Shown piece after piece: positions 43,784 through 52,231 of a stretch of 64,000 nucleotides of DNA; positions within the stretch are counted from its first letter, which is position 1; every line of letters begins with the position of its first letter. A program made the position numbers and the translations under genes. The notes beneath the pieces were generated by a model. The model saw nothing but the letters and a program-made list of their open reading frames with translations. It was not told the DNA's origin and did not search any database. This DNA is from Thiohalocapsa sp. (GTDB lineage: Bacteria; Pseudomonadota; Gammaproteobacteria; Chromatiales; Chromatiaceae). The DNA is taken from positions 1 to 64,000 of the forward strand of contig JANQFX010000011.1 of NCBI GenBank assembly GCA_028277725.1, written 5' to 3'.

Positions 43784-45664
43784 CTACTCCGGCTGAATAG
43801 CGTACACCTCGACCCGGCGGTTGGCCCGTCGGCCCTGCTCCGTGTCGTTGCTCGCGATGGGCCGGTCCTCGCCGATGCCTTGGGCGGTTATCCGCTCTGC
43901 ATCGACTCCGCGCTCCGACAGGGCCTGCATCACGGCCTCGGCGCGCTGTTGCGATAGGGAACGATTGATGTCCGCGCCCCCGGAGCTATCGGTGTGTCCC
44001 TCGATGCGGATGTCGAGTTGGGACTGACCCTTCAGGAAGTCGGCGATCCGGTCCAGGCTCGGCAAGTCACCCTCGGGCAGGGTGGCGGTGCCACTTGGGA
44101 ATCGAAGCTCGTCGCCGGCCAGGCTGAGCAGGATGCCATTCTCCGTGATCTGTCCCCCGAGTGGGGCCGCCGCGACGTACATGCCCTGGGTCTTCCGTGC
44201 TGCTTCGGCGCCTGCCTTGGTATCGGCGAGCTCCTGACGTAGCCGTGCGATGGTTTCGTTCAGCTCCGCGAGCTTGGTGTCCGCGTCCTCGGCCCCCGCG
44301 GCCCGGCGTTCGACCTCCTGCTGCGCCTGGTTCTGCGCCTTGTGGGCGGCGTCCAGTTGCGCTTGCAGCGATTGTTGCTCCTCTTCCATCGCCTGCCGCG
44401 TCTCGGCCAGCGCAGCCTTTTGCTCTTCCAGTGCCTGTTGGGCGGCCGTCGCGGCGGCCTCGGCTTCGTCCCGCGCCTTGGTCAGGGCGTCCAGCTCCGG
44501 CTTCAGACGTTCCAACTCGGCGGAGGTGTCTGCGAGTGTGCCCTGCTTGGTGGCCTGCGCAGCTTCCAGCTCGGCGCGCAGGGCCTCGACGTTGCTCTCC
44601 ATCTCCTCCGTGCGCGCGTTGGCGCTGTCCAACTCGGATTGCAACGAGGCCTTCTCGGCTTCGAGCGCCATGGTTCGCTGTCTCGCGGCCTCGGCCTCCT
44701 CGGCTGCGGTGACCTGATCCGGGGAGGGGATCTCGGCCAGCTGCTGTTCCGCCGCCTTGCGTTCCTCGACGGCCTGGTCGAGCTCCGCCTGCAGCTCTTG
44801 GAGCAGGACCTGGCTACGCTCGAGCTCTGCCTTCCAGATGGTCGTTTCGCCCGTCGCGGATGCGTCGGCGTCGTTGTCGGCCATGAGTTGCTCGCGCTCG
44901 CGGGTCAGGGCGACCAGCTTGTCCTGGAGGTCCAGGATCGCGGCCTCTTCCTTGTCGACAAGGGTCTGCAGGCGTTCCTGACGTGCGGCGCCGCGCTTGA
45001 GCTTGTCCCTCAGGGCCGCTTCGAGCTGATTCGCCGTATTGAGCTCGAAATTGAGTCCGGCGATGGTCTCGTTGTCCGCCTCGAGCTTGGCCTCGAGCTC
45101 GTGCTTCTCTTCAGTCAGGTCCACGAGCTTGTCGCGCAGTGCGGAGTCCTCCTTTCGGATTTGCTCCAGATTCTGCTCCAGCTCCGTCTTCGCCTGTTTC
45201 AGCTCGCTCAGCTGATCCGCCTGCGCGGTGCGTTGCTGCTTCTCCTGCTCCAGCGCCTGCGTCACCCCGTCGAGGGCGGAGGCGTGCGCAGCTTTCATGC
45301 TCGCCAGGGTATCGGCGTGCGCCTCCTCGAGTTGTTGGGTCGCCTGGGCGTGGGTGGCCTTCAGGTCGTCAATGGTGGCGGCGTGCTTGTCCTTCAGGTC
45401 TTTGACGGTGGCGGTGTGGGTCGTCTTCAGCTGGGCGACCTGTTTGGCCGCGTCCTGGGCCTCCGCCGAGGTCTCGTCGAGGGCGGAGCCTGCGTCCGCT
45501 AGACGCGCCCGCGTGTCCGCGAGAGTAGAGCGCGCCTCGGCGAAGGCCGCTTTCTGGATGTCGGAGTGATGCGCGTAGAGCAGGAGCACGCCGATCAGCA
45601 TGGCCAGAACGAGCCAGAACAGGATTTTCCAGAGGCTCGGGTCGAGGTCTGATTGCGAGGACAT
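43784..45664 (-). CDS. inner-membrane coiled-coil protein with OmpA-like domain
   Basis: A 626-residue protein. One N-terminal span (WKILFWLVLAMLIGVLLLY) is followed by about 440 residues of continuous coiled coil rich in Ala, Glu, Gln, Leu and Lys, then a C-terminal OmpA-like peptidoglycan-binding domain with RIEGHTDSSGG, NRSLSQQRAEAV and RANRRVEVY. It could span the periplasm from the inner membrane to the cell wall, in the way of TolA/MotB-type linkers. ATG at 45664 places the span near the N-terminus. Separated from the fcc genes by a terminator. Confidence 0.88.
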   Translation of the reverse strand: MSSQSDLDPSLWKILFWLVLAMLIGVLLLYAHHSDIQKAAFAEARSTLADTRARLADAGSALDETSAEAQDAAKQVAQLKTTHTATVKDLKDKHAATIDDLKATHAQATQQLEEAHADTLASMKAAHASALDGVTQALEQEKQQRTAQADQLSELKQAKTELEQNLEQIRKEDSALRDKLVDLTEEKHELEAKLEADNETIAGLNFELNTANQLEAALRDKLKRGAARQERLQTLVDKEEAAILDLQDKLVALTREREQLMADNDADASATGETTIWKAELERSQVLLQELQAELDQAVEERKAAEQQLAEIPSPDQVTAAEEAEAARQRTMALEAEKASLQSELDSANARTEEMESNVEALRAELEAAQATKQGTLADTSAELERLKPELDALTKARDEAEAAATAAQQALEEQKAALAETRQAMEEEQQSLQAQLDAAHKAQNQAQQEVERRAAGAEDADTKLAELNETIARLRQELADTKAGAEAARKTQGMYVAAAPLGGQITENGILLSLAGDELRFPSGTATLPEGDLPSLDRIADFLKGQSQLDIRIEGHTDSSGGADINRSLSQQRAEAVMQALSERGVDAERITAQGIGEDRPIASNDTEQGRRANRRVEVYAIQPE

Positions 45665-45794
45665 CAGGCAGGCTCCTGGTTGTGTTGTCGGGTCGAGACG
45701 CGGCCGGGCCTCGACCCGCAATTATGCCGTTTTCGCGTTTGATGAGACAGGTTCTCAACGCAGACGGCAGCCTGGGTTTCTCGGTTGGACAAGC

Positions 45795-45818
45795 AAAAAA
45801 ATGGGGCCCGCAGGCCCC
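45795..45818 (-). terminator. intrinsic terminator after fccB
   Basis: GGGGCC (45803-45808) pairs with GGCCCC (45813-45818) around CGCA. On the minus strand it is followed, after one A, by seven T residues (complement of 45795-45801). It lies about 65 bases past the fccB stop, closing the fcc transcription unit. Confidence 0.88.
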
Positions 45819-45883
45819 GAAGCTTCGCCGATCGGGCCCGGCCCACCTGCGTCTGCTGCAGCGCGGTCCGGGCCGTCTCAAGA

Positions 45884-47176
45884 TCAGGCAAAGATATCGT
45901 GTACGATGTTGTCGTACCAACTGTAGGCGTATTGCACTTCGCGCGCGAGGGCGAAGTCTGGCGCGTCGGACGGGGTCAGGCCGCCTGAGCCCTCGACACC
46001 GGCGATGGTGCTACCGTCCTCGCTGAGGCGATAGACCGCTGCCACCGAGATGCCGTAGTCCTTGCCGAGGATGCTGTAGCAGGTGTTGACATAGGCCGGC
46101 ACACCGGGTTCGTCGCCGTTGAGCATGGCGATGATGGCGGCAGCGGCCACCTTGCCCTGGCTGTTGGCGGAGTAGCCGGACTTGGGCATAGCCGTAGCGA
46201 TGGAGGCGTCACCGATGACATGGATGCCCTTGTGGATGGTGGATTCGAAGGTCTTCTTGTCCACCGGGCACCAGCCGCTGTCGTCGGCCAGGCCGGCATC
46301 GATGGCGATCTTGCCCGCGGATTGCGGGGGGATCACATTGATGACTGCGCCCTTCACCTCGTCGCCGAAGTCGTTGGTGACGGACATTGCGTCGGAGTCG
46401 ACGCTCACCACGGTGTTGTCGGGGCCAGGCAGCCACTCGATCAGCGCGTTCTCGGTGCCGAAGCCGTAGAGCTTCTCCCAGGCTTGGGTGAAGAGTCCCT
46501 GCTTGGAGAATTTCTGCTTGCTGTCGAGGATCATGACCTTCGACTTCGGCTTGTTCTCCTTCAGATACCAGGCGATCTGGCTGGCGCGCTCGTACGGCCC
46601 AGGTGGGCAACGGAAGGGGTTCGGCGGGGAGACGATCACCACAACACCGCCGTCGTCCATGGACTCGAGTTGGCTGCGCAGCAGCTTGGTCTGATCGCCA
46701 GCCTTCCATGCGTGGGGCATCTTCGTGTCCGCGACTTCCGGGCTGTAGCCCTCGATCTTGTCGTAGAGCATGGCGACGCCGGGGGAGACGACACAGCGGT
46801 CGTAAGGAAACTCGCCGGACGCGGTCTTGACGACCTTCTTGTCCGCGTCAATACCAGTGGCTGCCTCATGCACCACCTTGATGCCGCGTGCCTTCAGGCC
46901 ATCGTAGTTCTGTCGGATCTGGTCCATGGTGCGGTGACCACCCAACACCTCGTTACTCATATAACAGGTGTAGTAGTGCTCGTTCGGCTCGATGATGGTG
47001 ACATCAATGCCCTCGTCGGCCATTTTGATGTACTTGGCCGCGGTGGCACCGCCGGTGCCGCCGCCGACCACGACGACCTTCTTACCGTCGCCGAGGGCGA
47101 TGGAAGGGGCGCCGATTGCGCTGACCGCCGCGAGGGCGCCGGTGGCTTTGACGAAATCGCGTCTATTCATAGTCAT
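45884..47176 (-). CDS. fccB: flavocytochrome c sulfide dehydrogenase, flavoprotein subunit
   Basis: The FAD subunit that oxidises sulfide in the periplasm and passes electrons to FccA. 430 residues. A twin-arginine signal ([17 protein letters not shown]) exports the folded flavoprotein. The FAD site is [26 protein letters not shown] carries the Cys expected to bind FAD covalently, and [11 protein letters not shown] one redox-active Cys, with the partner Cys near the C-terminus (NTCYSIL). The ATG at 47176 has an AGGAG site. It follows fccA by 27 bases. Confidence 0.97.
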   Translation of the reverse strand: MTMNRRDFVKATGALAAVSAIGAPSIALGDGKKVVVVGGGTGGATAAKYIKMADEGIDVTIIEPNEHYYTCYMSNEVLGGHRTMDQIRQNYDGLKARGIKVVHEAATGIDADKKVVKTASGEFPYDRCVVSPGVAMLYDKIEGYSPEVADTKMPHAWKAGDQTKLLRSQLESMDDGGVVVIVSPPNPFRCPPGPYERASQIAWYLKENKPKSKVMILDSKQKFSKQGLFTQAWEKLYGFGTENALIEWLPGPDNTVVSVDSDAMSVTNDFGDEVKGAVINVIPPQSAGKIAIDAGLADDSGWCPVDKKTFESTIHKGIHVIGDASIATAMPKSGYSANSQGKVAAAAIIAMLNGDEPGVPAYVNTCYSILGKDYGISVAAVYRLSEDGSTIAGVEGSGGLTPSDAPDFALAREVQYAYSWYDNIVHDIFA

Positions 47177-47203
47177 GTGGCGTTTCTCCTGCTGGGTGGC
47201 TTG

Positions 47204-47848
47204 TCAGTCTTCGTCGTCGTCGCCGGCGCCTTCACTGGTGAAGTCGGTGTAGGCGGCGTAGAAGGCGTACAGGGCGTCAAGTGACTCCTCGCCCTTGGCC
47301 TCCAGCATGGAGTCGAGTTTTCTGCTCATCTTCTTCGGCAGCATGCGGCGGTCTTCGCGGAAGTCGTCCATGGCGTACTTCAGGTAGGGCGTCCACTGGC
47401 CGGCGAGGATGTAGTAGTCCTCCTCGTCGGGCACTGGCTTGCCACCTTCGATGTGGCACTTTTCGCAGTACTTGTCGTGCAGCTTGGCGCCCTCGTCGAC
47501 CATGGCCTGGTCGAACTCCTGCTGCGCGGGCTCGAAGGCCTGGTTATGCAGGTAGTCCGCCATGAGCTCGAACTCCTCTTCCGTGTAACCCTTGGCGATG
47601 CGGCCCATGATGGTGGAGTAGGTGTCGCCCTCCTGGAAGGCGATCATGCTGTCGACGAACACCACGGGGTCCATAGCGGAAATGGACGGCGAGGCGGGTC
47701 CGACGCTGTTGCCGTTGGTACCGTGGCAGCCGGCACAGGTGTCGACGAGCATTTTGCCGGTGGCGAGGTCGTCGGCCCATGCGCCGGCCGTGAGCCCGAG
47801 GCTCAGGGCTCCAGCCGCGAGGGCCTTGGTCATTGTCGAGTTGCCCAT
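47204..47848 (-). CDS. fccA: flavocytochrome c sulfide dehydrogenase, diheme cytochrome subunit
   Basis: The cytochrome partner of FccB, 214 residues with a Sec signal peptide ([17 protein letters not shown]). Two cytochrome c domains carry the haem sites CAGCH (~38-42) and CEKCH (~133-137), as in the diheme FccA of Allochromatium. The C-terminus is acidic (GAGDDDED). ATG at 47848 has a perfect GGAGGA site; a longer open frame upstream is not credible. Confidence 0.96.
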   Translation of the reverse strand: MGNSTMTKALAAGALSLGLTAGAWADDLATGKMLVDTCAGCHGTNGNSVGPASPSISAMDPVVFVDSMIAFQEGDTYSTIMGRIAKGYTEEEFELMADYLHNQAFEPAQQEFDQAMVDEGAKLHDKYCEKCHIEGGKPVPDEEDYYILAGQWTPYLKYAMDDFREDRRMLPKKMSRKLDSMLEAKGEESLDALYAFYAAYTDFTSEGAGDDDED

Positions 47849-47990
47849 GTTTCCTCCTTCGGAAGTGGTCAGGCTTCGGATCCAGCGGAGTGGTGGCTCC
47901 GCCATGCCGGACTGCTTGGCCGTGTGCGGCCGCAGGATCCGTGCATTCGGGGGGCGGTGTCGGTCTAGCGCAGCGCTTAGGGCGTTGGGA

Positions 47991-49016
47991 TCAAGGCCGC
48001 ACCAACGCAGTAACCGCCGCTTCGTTGCCGCTGCTGCGAGCCAGGTCGGCGGCGGTCTTGCCGTCGGCATCGGTCAGCGCCGGGTCCGCGCGGTGACTCA
48101 GCAGCGGTTCGATGAGGTCGTTGTGTTCGGTGGCAACCGCCTCGCGCAGGGCGAAGTTGCCGTCTTCGTCTTTGATGTTTGGGTTAGCGCCTTGCTCCAG
48201 CAGGATGTTGGCAACCTCGGCGTGACCGCGGCCGACGGCCCACAGGAGTGCGGTGGCGCCGATCTCGTCGCGGGTATCCAGGTTGGCCCCGTGCTCGATG
48301 AGACTCCGGACCACCGCTGGCTGCCCAGCGTCAGCGGCGACGATCAGTGCGGTGGCCCCTTCGGCGTCGCGGGCATCGACGTCAGCACCGCCGTTCAGCA
48401 AGAGCTCTGCTGCTTCGACGTGCCCGCGCTTGGCGGCCTGCATCAGTGCGGTCCGACCGTCCTTGTCGGCGGCCTTGGGGTCGGCGCCGCGATACAGGAG
48501 CTGTTCGACCATGGGTACGATGCCGTAGCGCGAGGCGATCATCAGCGAATCCCAGCCGGCGCGGGTGCGGTCGTGTACATGGGCACCGCGCTCGATCAGG
48601 AGCGCAGTGAGTCCGTAGTGGCCGTTCTCCGCAGCGAAGGTCAGCGGCGTGCAGCCGGCCACGGTGCGGGCATTGACATTGGCGCCTCGATTCAGCAGCA
48701 AGGCGGCCGTTTGCATGTTGCCCCCCTCGGCGGCGAACATCAGCGCGGTCTTGCCGAAGCGGCCGGCGGCGTCAACGTCCGCGCCGCGGTCGATCAGGGC
48801 GGCGACGGCATCGGTGTCGTCGATCATGGCCGCGATGCGCAGGTCCGGGCCCAAGTCTCCGTTCACGGCCGACTCGTCGCCCGAGGCGGGCATGACCGGG
48901 CTCCAGAGCAGCAGGGACAGAATCAGGCCGGGGAGATGCGCCGGCTGGAGCAGCGAGCCGAAGAGCGCTCCTAGGCGCGGCGATGGGTCGGCGACGGATC
49001 TCATGGCGGTGTCCAT
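47991..49016 (-). CDS. exported ankyrin-repeat protein
   Basis: A 341-residue protein with a likely N-terminal signal peptide or anchor ([19 protein letters not shown], ~30-50) and about nine ankyrin repeats from residue ~60 to the end (for example [40 protein letters not shown]). Ankyrin repeats bind proteins; periplasmic ankyrin proteins in other bacteria are linked to oxidative-stress protection. It lies between a tetraheme cytochrome gene and fccA on one strand, so a scaffold or protective role in sulfide oxidation is inferred. Two nearby ATGs (49016, 49004) are possible starts. Confidence 0.88.
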   Translation of the reverse strand: MDTAMRSVADPSPRLGALFGSLLQPAHLPGLILSLLLWSPVMPASGDESAVNGDLGPDLRIAAMIDDTDAVAALIDRGADVDAAGRFGKTALMFAAEGGNMQTAALLLNRGANVNARTVAGCTPLTFAAENGHYGLTALLIERGAHVHDRTRAGWDSLMIASRYGIVPMVEQLLYRGADPKAADKDGRTALMQAAKRGHVEAAELLLNGGADVDARDAEGATALIVAADAGQPAVVRSLIEHGANLDTRDEIGATALLWAVGRGHAEVANILLEQGANPNIKDEDGNFALREAVATEHNDLIEPLLSHRADPALTDADGKTAADLARSSGNEAAVTALVRP

Positions 49017-49130
49017 CTCATGCTCGTGCGCGGCCAGGTGGACTGGCCGCGATTCAGGGGTCGGCCGGGTCAAAGGCCGATTCCGGAGCGTTGGCCCATC
49101 GGCGAACGCTTGCCCTCAGGGATGAAGACC

Positions 49131-49688
49131 TCAGGCATCGTCCGGCTCGTCGGGTTCTTCATGCGCCACGCCGGTGTGGCAATCGATGCAGGTCTGACCC
49201 TTTTCCTCGGCTCGGGCGTGACGACTGCGGGCCGAACGTCCCTGCTCCGACAGGTCCATGTCGTCGAAGTCGTGGCAGGTGCGGCACTCGCGGGAGTCAC
49301 TGTTCTCCATCTTCTTCCAGACCAGGCTGGCCATGTGCCAGCGGCGTGCCTCGAACTTCTCCGGCGTATCGATGGTGCCGATGATCTCGTGGTAGACGTC
49401 CTTGGCTGCGACCACCTTGGTGATCATCTTCGGCACGAATTCCTTTGGCACGTGGCAGTCGGCACAAGTCGCCTGCACGCCCGACGGATTCTTGAAGTGA
49501 AGCGTTTCCTGATACTCCTTGTAGTTCGTCTCCATGGTGTGGCAGGAGACGCAGAAATCCATTTCGTTGGTATAGGCGAGCCCGGTGCTGAACAGGCCGG
49601 CAAAGATGATGCCGCTGATGAACACCAAGGTTACGACGATCAGCTTGCCCCGGTTGCTGCGACCGCGGGGGTTGCTTGGAGCGGGCAT
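49131..49688 (-). CDS. NapC/NirT-family tetraheme cytochrome c
   Basis: A 185-residue membrane-anchored cytochrome. One N-terminal span (LIVVTLVFISGIIFAGLFST) is followed by four CXXCH sites: CVSCH, CADCH, CRTCH and CIDCH. NapC/NirT proteins usually carry electrons between the quinone pool and periplasmic redox enzymes. No nitrate or nitrite reductase gene is near; the next genes downstream are an ankyrin protein and fccAB, so it may connect sulfide oxidation to the quinone pool. ATG at 49688 has an AGAGGA site. Confidence 0.93.
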   Translation of the reverse strand: MPAPSNPRGRSNRGKLIVVTLVFISGIIFAGLFSTGLAYTNEMDFCVSCHTMETNYKEYQETLHFKNPSGVQATCADCHVPKEFVPKMITKVVAAKDVYHEIIGTIDTPEKFEARRWHMASLVWKKMENSDSRECRTCHDFDDMDLSEQGRSARSRHARAEEKGQTCIDCHTGVAHEEPDEPDDA

Positions 49689-50002
49689 GGGTATCCTCTC
49701 TTTGACGAATGCGCCTGGCCTGTTCTTGGTCGCCTTGGTGCCGGCTCAGGGCGGGCACGCTGGAAACGCTACGCAGGCTTGGACGCGGGTGACCCGGGAT
49801 GCCTTGTCGTCGGGTTCGTTAGTTCTCTTGTCGCGCCGGATACTATGACAATCCGCAAGCGTTGCCAACCGCTGTGCCGGCATGCCTTAACGCTCCATGG
49901 GGTTTTTCGCGGTGCACAATTCGACGCCCGGGAGTATCTTGCACGCTGTTCGGCGCGGGTCCTGTCGGCCGCGCATGCTTCACCCGCAACTCCGGTTTTC
50001 CC
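49689..50002. promoter_or_regulatory. divergent upstream region of the fcc unit and the channel gene
   Basis: 314 bases between two divergent genes. It must hold the promoter for the leftward cytochrome-ankyrin-fccAB unit and for the rightward channel gene. The AT-richer stretch around 49838-49860 is the only patch that looks promoter-like. No palindromic operator or RNA structure stands out. Confidence 0.3.
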
Positions 50003-50869
50003 ATGCTTCCCGTGCCCATGCTGCAGCGGCGCTTCGCCGCGCTCAAAGACAACAAACTGTTCGAGACCTTCGTCATCGTCGTCATCGTCGTTTCCGCGCT
50101 GGTCATCGGCGCGAGTACCTACGACGTGGCCCCGGGCGTGCTCTCGGTGTTCAACGTGCTCGATGTGGCGGTGACGCTCTTCTTCCTCGCCGAGATCACG
50201 GTGCGGCTGTTGGCGGAGGGAAGCCTGAAGCGATTCTTCTCTCAACCTTGGAATCTGTTCGACTTCATCATCGTGGTTGCGAGCCTGATTCCGGTGGAGG
50301 AGAGCCAGATGGCGCTGCTCGGGCGCCTGTTGCGTATATTCCGAGTACTTCGCCTGGTCTCCATCATTCCGGAACTGCGTGTGTTGCTCAACGCCTTCGT
50401 ACAGGCGTTGCCACGCATGGGCTATGTCTCGCTGCTAATGTTCATCATCTTCTACATCTACGCGGCGGTCGGTAGCATCCTGTTCCAGGGTGTCAATGAG
50501 ACCCTGTGGGGCAATATCTCGGTTGCCATGCTGACGCTGTTCCGCGTAGCGACCTTCGAGGATTGGACGGACGTGATGTATGAAACCATGGACGTCTATC
50601 CGCTCAGCTGGGCCTACTATCTCAGCTTTATCTTCGTCATCGCCTTCATCTTCCTGAATATGATGATCGGCATTGTGCTGGAGACCCTGCAGAAGGAGCA
50701 CGAACGGCTGGACCTTGAGGAGGGCAGCGGCGAGGTGGCGGAGGTGCACTGGATCCGTGAGCATACCGAGGCCATGGAGCAGCGCCTGGAGCGCATCGAG
50801 CGGCTGTTGCTCGCCGAGCGCCGGGCGGGTGATTCGCACCGCCGGGATCGGAACTCGGGGCCGGAGTGA
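50003..50869 (+). CDS. single-domain voltage-gated-type cation channel
   Basis: A 288-residue six-span channel subunit of the bacterial voltage-gated sodium channel superfamily, expected to form tetramers. Spans S1-S4 include an Arg-rich S4 (LLRIFRVLRLVSIIPELR). The pore has the selectivity filter TFEDWT at 184-189, where NaChBac has TLESWAS; the Asp after the Glu recalls calcium-channel filters. S6 is FIFVIAFIFLNMMIGIVLE, followed by a C-terminal coiled coil (EAMEQRLERIERLLLAERR) that may hold the tetramer together. ATG at 50003 or 50018 is the start. Confidence 0.92.
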   Translation: MLPVPMLQRRFAALKDNKLFETFVIVVIVVSALVIGASTYDVAPGVLSVFNVLDVAVTLFFLAEITVRLLAEGSLKRFFSQPWNLFDFIIVVASLIPVEESQMALLGRLLRIFRVLRLVSIIPELRVLLNAFVQALPRMGYVSLLMFIIFYIYAAVGSILFQGVNETLWGNISVAMLTLFRVATFEDWTDVMYETMDVYPLSWAYYLSFIFVIAFIFLNMMIGIVLETLQKEHERLDLEEGSGEVAEVHWIREHTEAMEQRLERIERLLLAERRAGDSHRRDRNSGPE

Positions 50870-50967
50870 TGCTTGCGACGTCGGCGGTAGAGGCGATCTG
50901 GTGATCGGGTCCGAGGTAGCTGTCGGAGGTCGGCCACGCCAGCGCTTTCAACCCCGGCGCGCCTGTC

Positions 50968-51225
50968 TCAGATCGTCCAGATACGCAGCGCGTTGCGCAG
51001 TCTGAGCCGATGCAGTTCCTCGCAGTCGACGCCGGCTACGCTGCTGCGGGCGAGGAGCTGGTCGATCTGGCACTCCGCATGGAGCCAGTCGGACTCAGCA
51101 CCACCTGGTGCGAAGCCGCGCTGCTCGGCCAGATAGTAGGCCGCAACGGCGATCATCTCGTCGCGTTGCCGCGGCGTCGGCGCCTTGGCTTGTTGGGTGC
51201 GCTGGTGCGGGGTCGAGTCATGCAT
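50968..51225 (-). CDS. DUF2934 domain protein
   Basis: An 85-residue protein with the DUF2934 signature: RQRDEMIAVAAYYLAEQRGF, then SDWLHAECQIDQLL. This family of short helical proteins has no known function. The C-terminal 25 residues (VDCEELHRLRLRNALRIWTI) extend beyond the domain. It lies between the channel gene and the DUF2760 gene on the opposite strand. Confidence 0.85.
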   Translation of the reverse strand: MHDSTPHQRTQQAKAPTPRQRDEMIAVAAYYLAEQRGFAPGGAESDWLHAECQIDQLLARSSVAGVDCEELHRLRLRNALRIWTI

Positions 51226-51445
51226 AGGTCTGGGTCGTTACCGCGTCGACACGGACCATGATTATGCCAGTGCGACGGGGCGTAGCGCCTGAAACTGGTG
51301 CAGGAAACCTGCTGCGGATGCTCGCATCGCCTCAGCCGATGTAAACTTGGGGGCTGCGCCGGCCCGGCGGTCCGGCGCTCGGGGCCGTTTGCCGGCGGCT
51401 TCGAGCCATTTCGCGTTCGACTTCTGCCGCGAGGATTACGACTCC

Positions 51446-52231
51446 ATGACCGAACCAGTGCCGACATCTTCGCCGACCCAGGGGCCGATCCAGCGGCCGG
51501 CCCCCAGTCCGACGCCTGGTCCAATGCAGGTGCCGAGCCCTGATGCGAGCCAGGGACCGACCCGGGGGCCGAGCGAGAGACCGACCGTCGCAGAGCGGCT
51601 GAAGCCCGTGCAACGCCTATTGCGCCGTGGCGCCGTGGCCACGTTGCACTGGTCGGGCGTTGCTGCCGCCCACGCCTGGATCGTGCTCAAGCGGTTGCCC
51701 ATCGCCACCTACAGCTTCATCAGAGCACTGGCCGACGCCAACTACGCGCGGCTGCTCACCGATATCTACGCCGACGGCCAGACCGACCTTCCGGGGCCGA
51801 CGTCGAGCGTCAAGGCGACGCTGCCGCGCCCCGCCGCGCAGCTCAATGCGGCACCGCCGGATTCGGCCTTGGTGCTGTTGGGTCTGCTGCAGAAGGAGGG
51901 CCGGCTGGTGGACTTCCTGCATGAGGAGATCACCGCCTACTCGGACCAGGAAATCGGCGCCGCTGCAAGGGTGGTGCACGACGGCTGTCAGCGCGTGCTG
52001 AAGGACTATCTCAGTATCGAGCCGGTGCGCCACGAGACCGAGGGCAGCCGGATTACCCTGCTCGCCGGCTTCGACGCCGCCGCCGTGAGGCCCGTCGGCA
52101 ACGTCGTCGGCGAGCCTCCCTTTACCGGCGCACTGATCCATCGCGGCTGGCGCGCCGATTCGGTCAACCTGCCGAAGGTGGTGGGTGACCGCGATGTCAG
52201 CATTCTTGCACCCGCGGAGGTGGAACTGTGA
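51446..52231 (+). CDS. DUF2760 domain protein with Pro-rich N-terminus
   Basis: A 261-residue protein. The first ~50 residues are a low-complexity stretch of PxxGP-like units (SPTQGPIQRPAPSPTPGP). The C-terminal ~170 residues are a DUF2760 domain: LVLLGLLQKEGRLVDFLHEE, YSDQEIGAAARVVHDGC and IHRGWRADSVNLPKV. DUF2760 genes are typically found just ahead of Hsp70-like genes, and here the stop overlaps the Hsp70 start by four bases, so they are translated together. A cochaperone or client role is inferred. Confidence 0.9.
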   Translation: MTEPVPTSSPTQGPIQRPAPSPTPGPMQVPSPDASQGPTRGPSERPTVAERLKPVQRLLRRGAVATLHWSGVAAAHAWIVLKRLPIATYSFIRALADANYARLLTDIYADGQTDLPGPTSSVKATLPRPAAQLNAAPPDSALVLLGLLQKEGRLVDFLHEEITAYSDQEIGAAARVVHDGCQRVLKDYLSIEPVRHETEGSRITLLAGFDAAAVRPVGNVVGEPPFTGALIHRGWRADSVNLPKVVGDRDVSILAPAEVEL

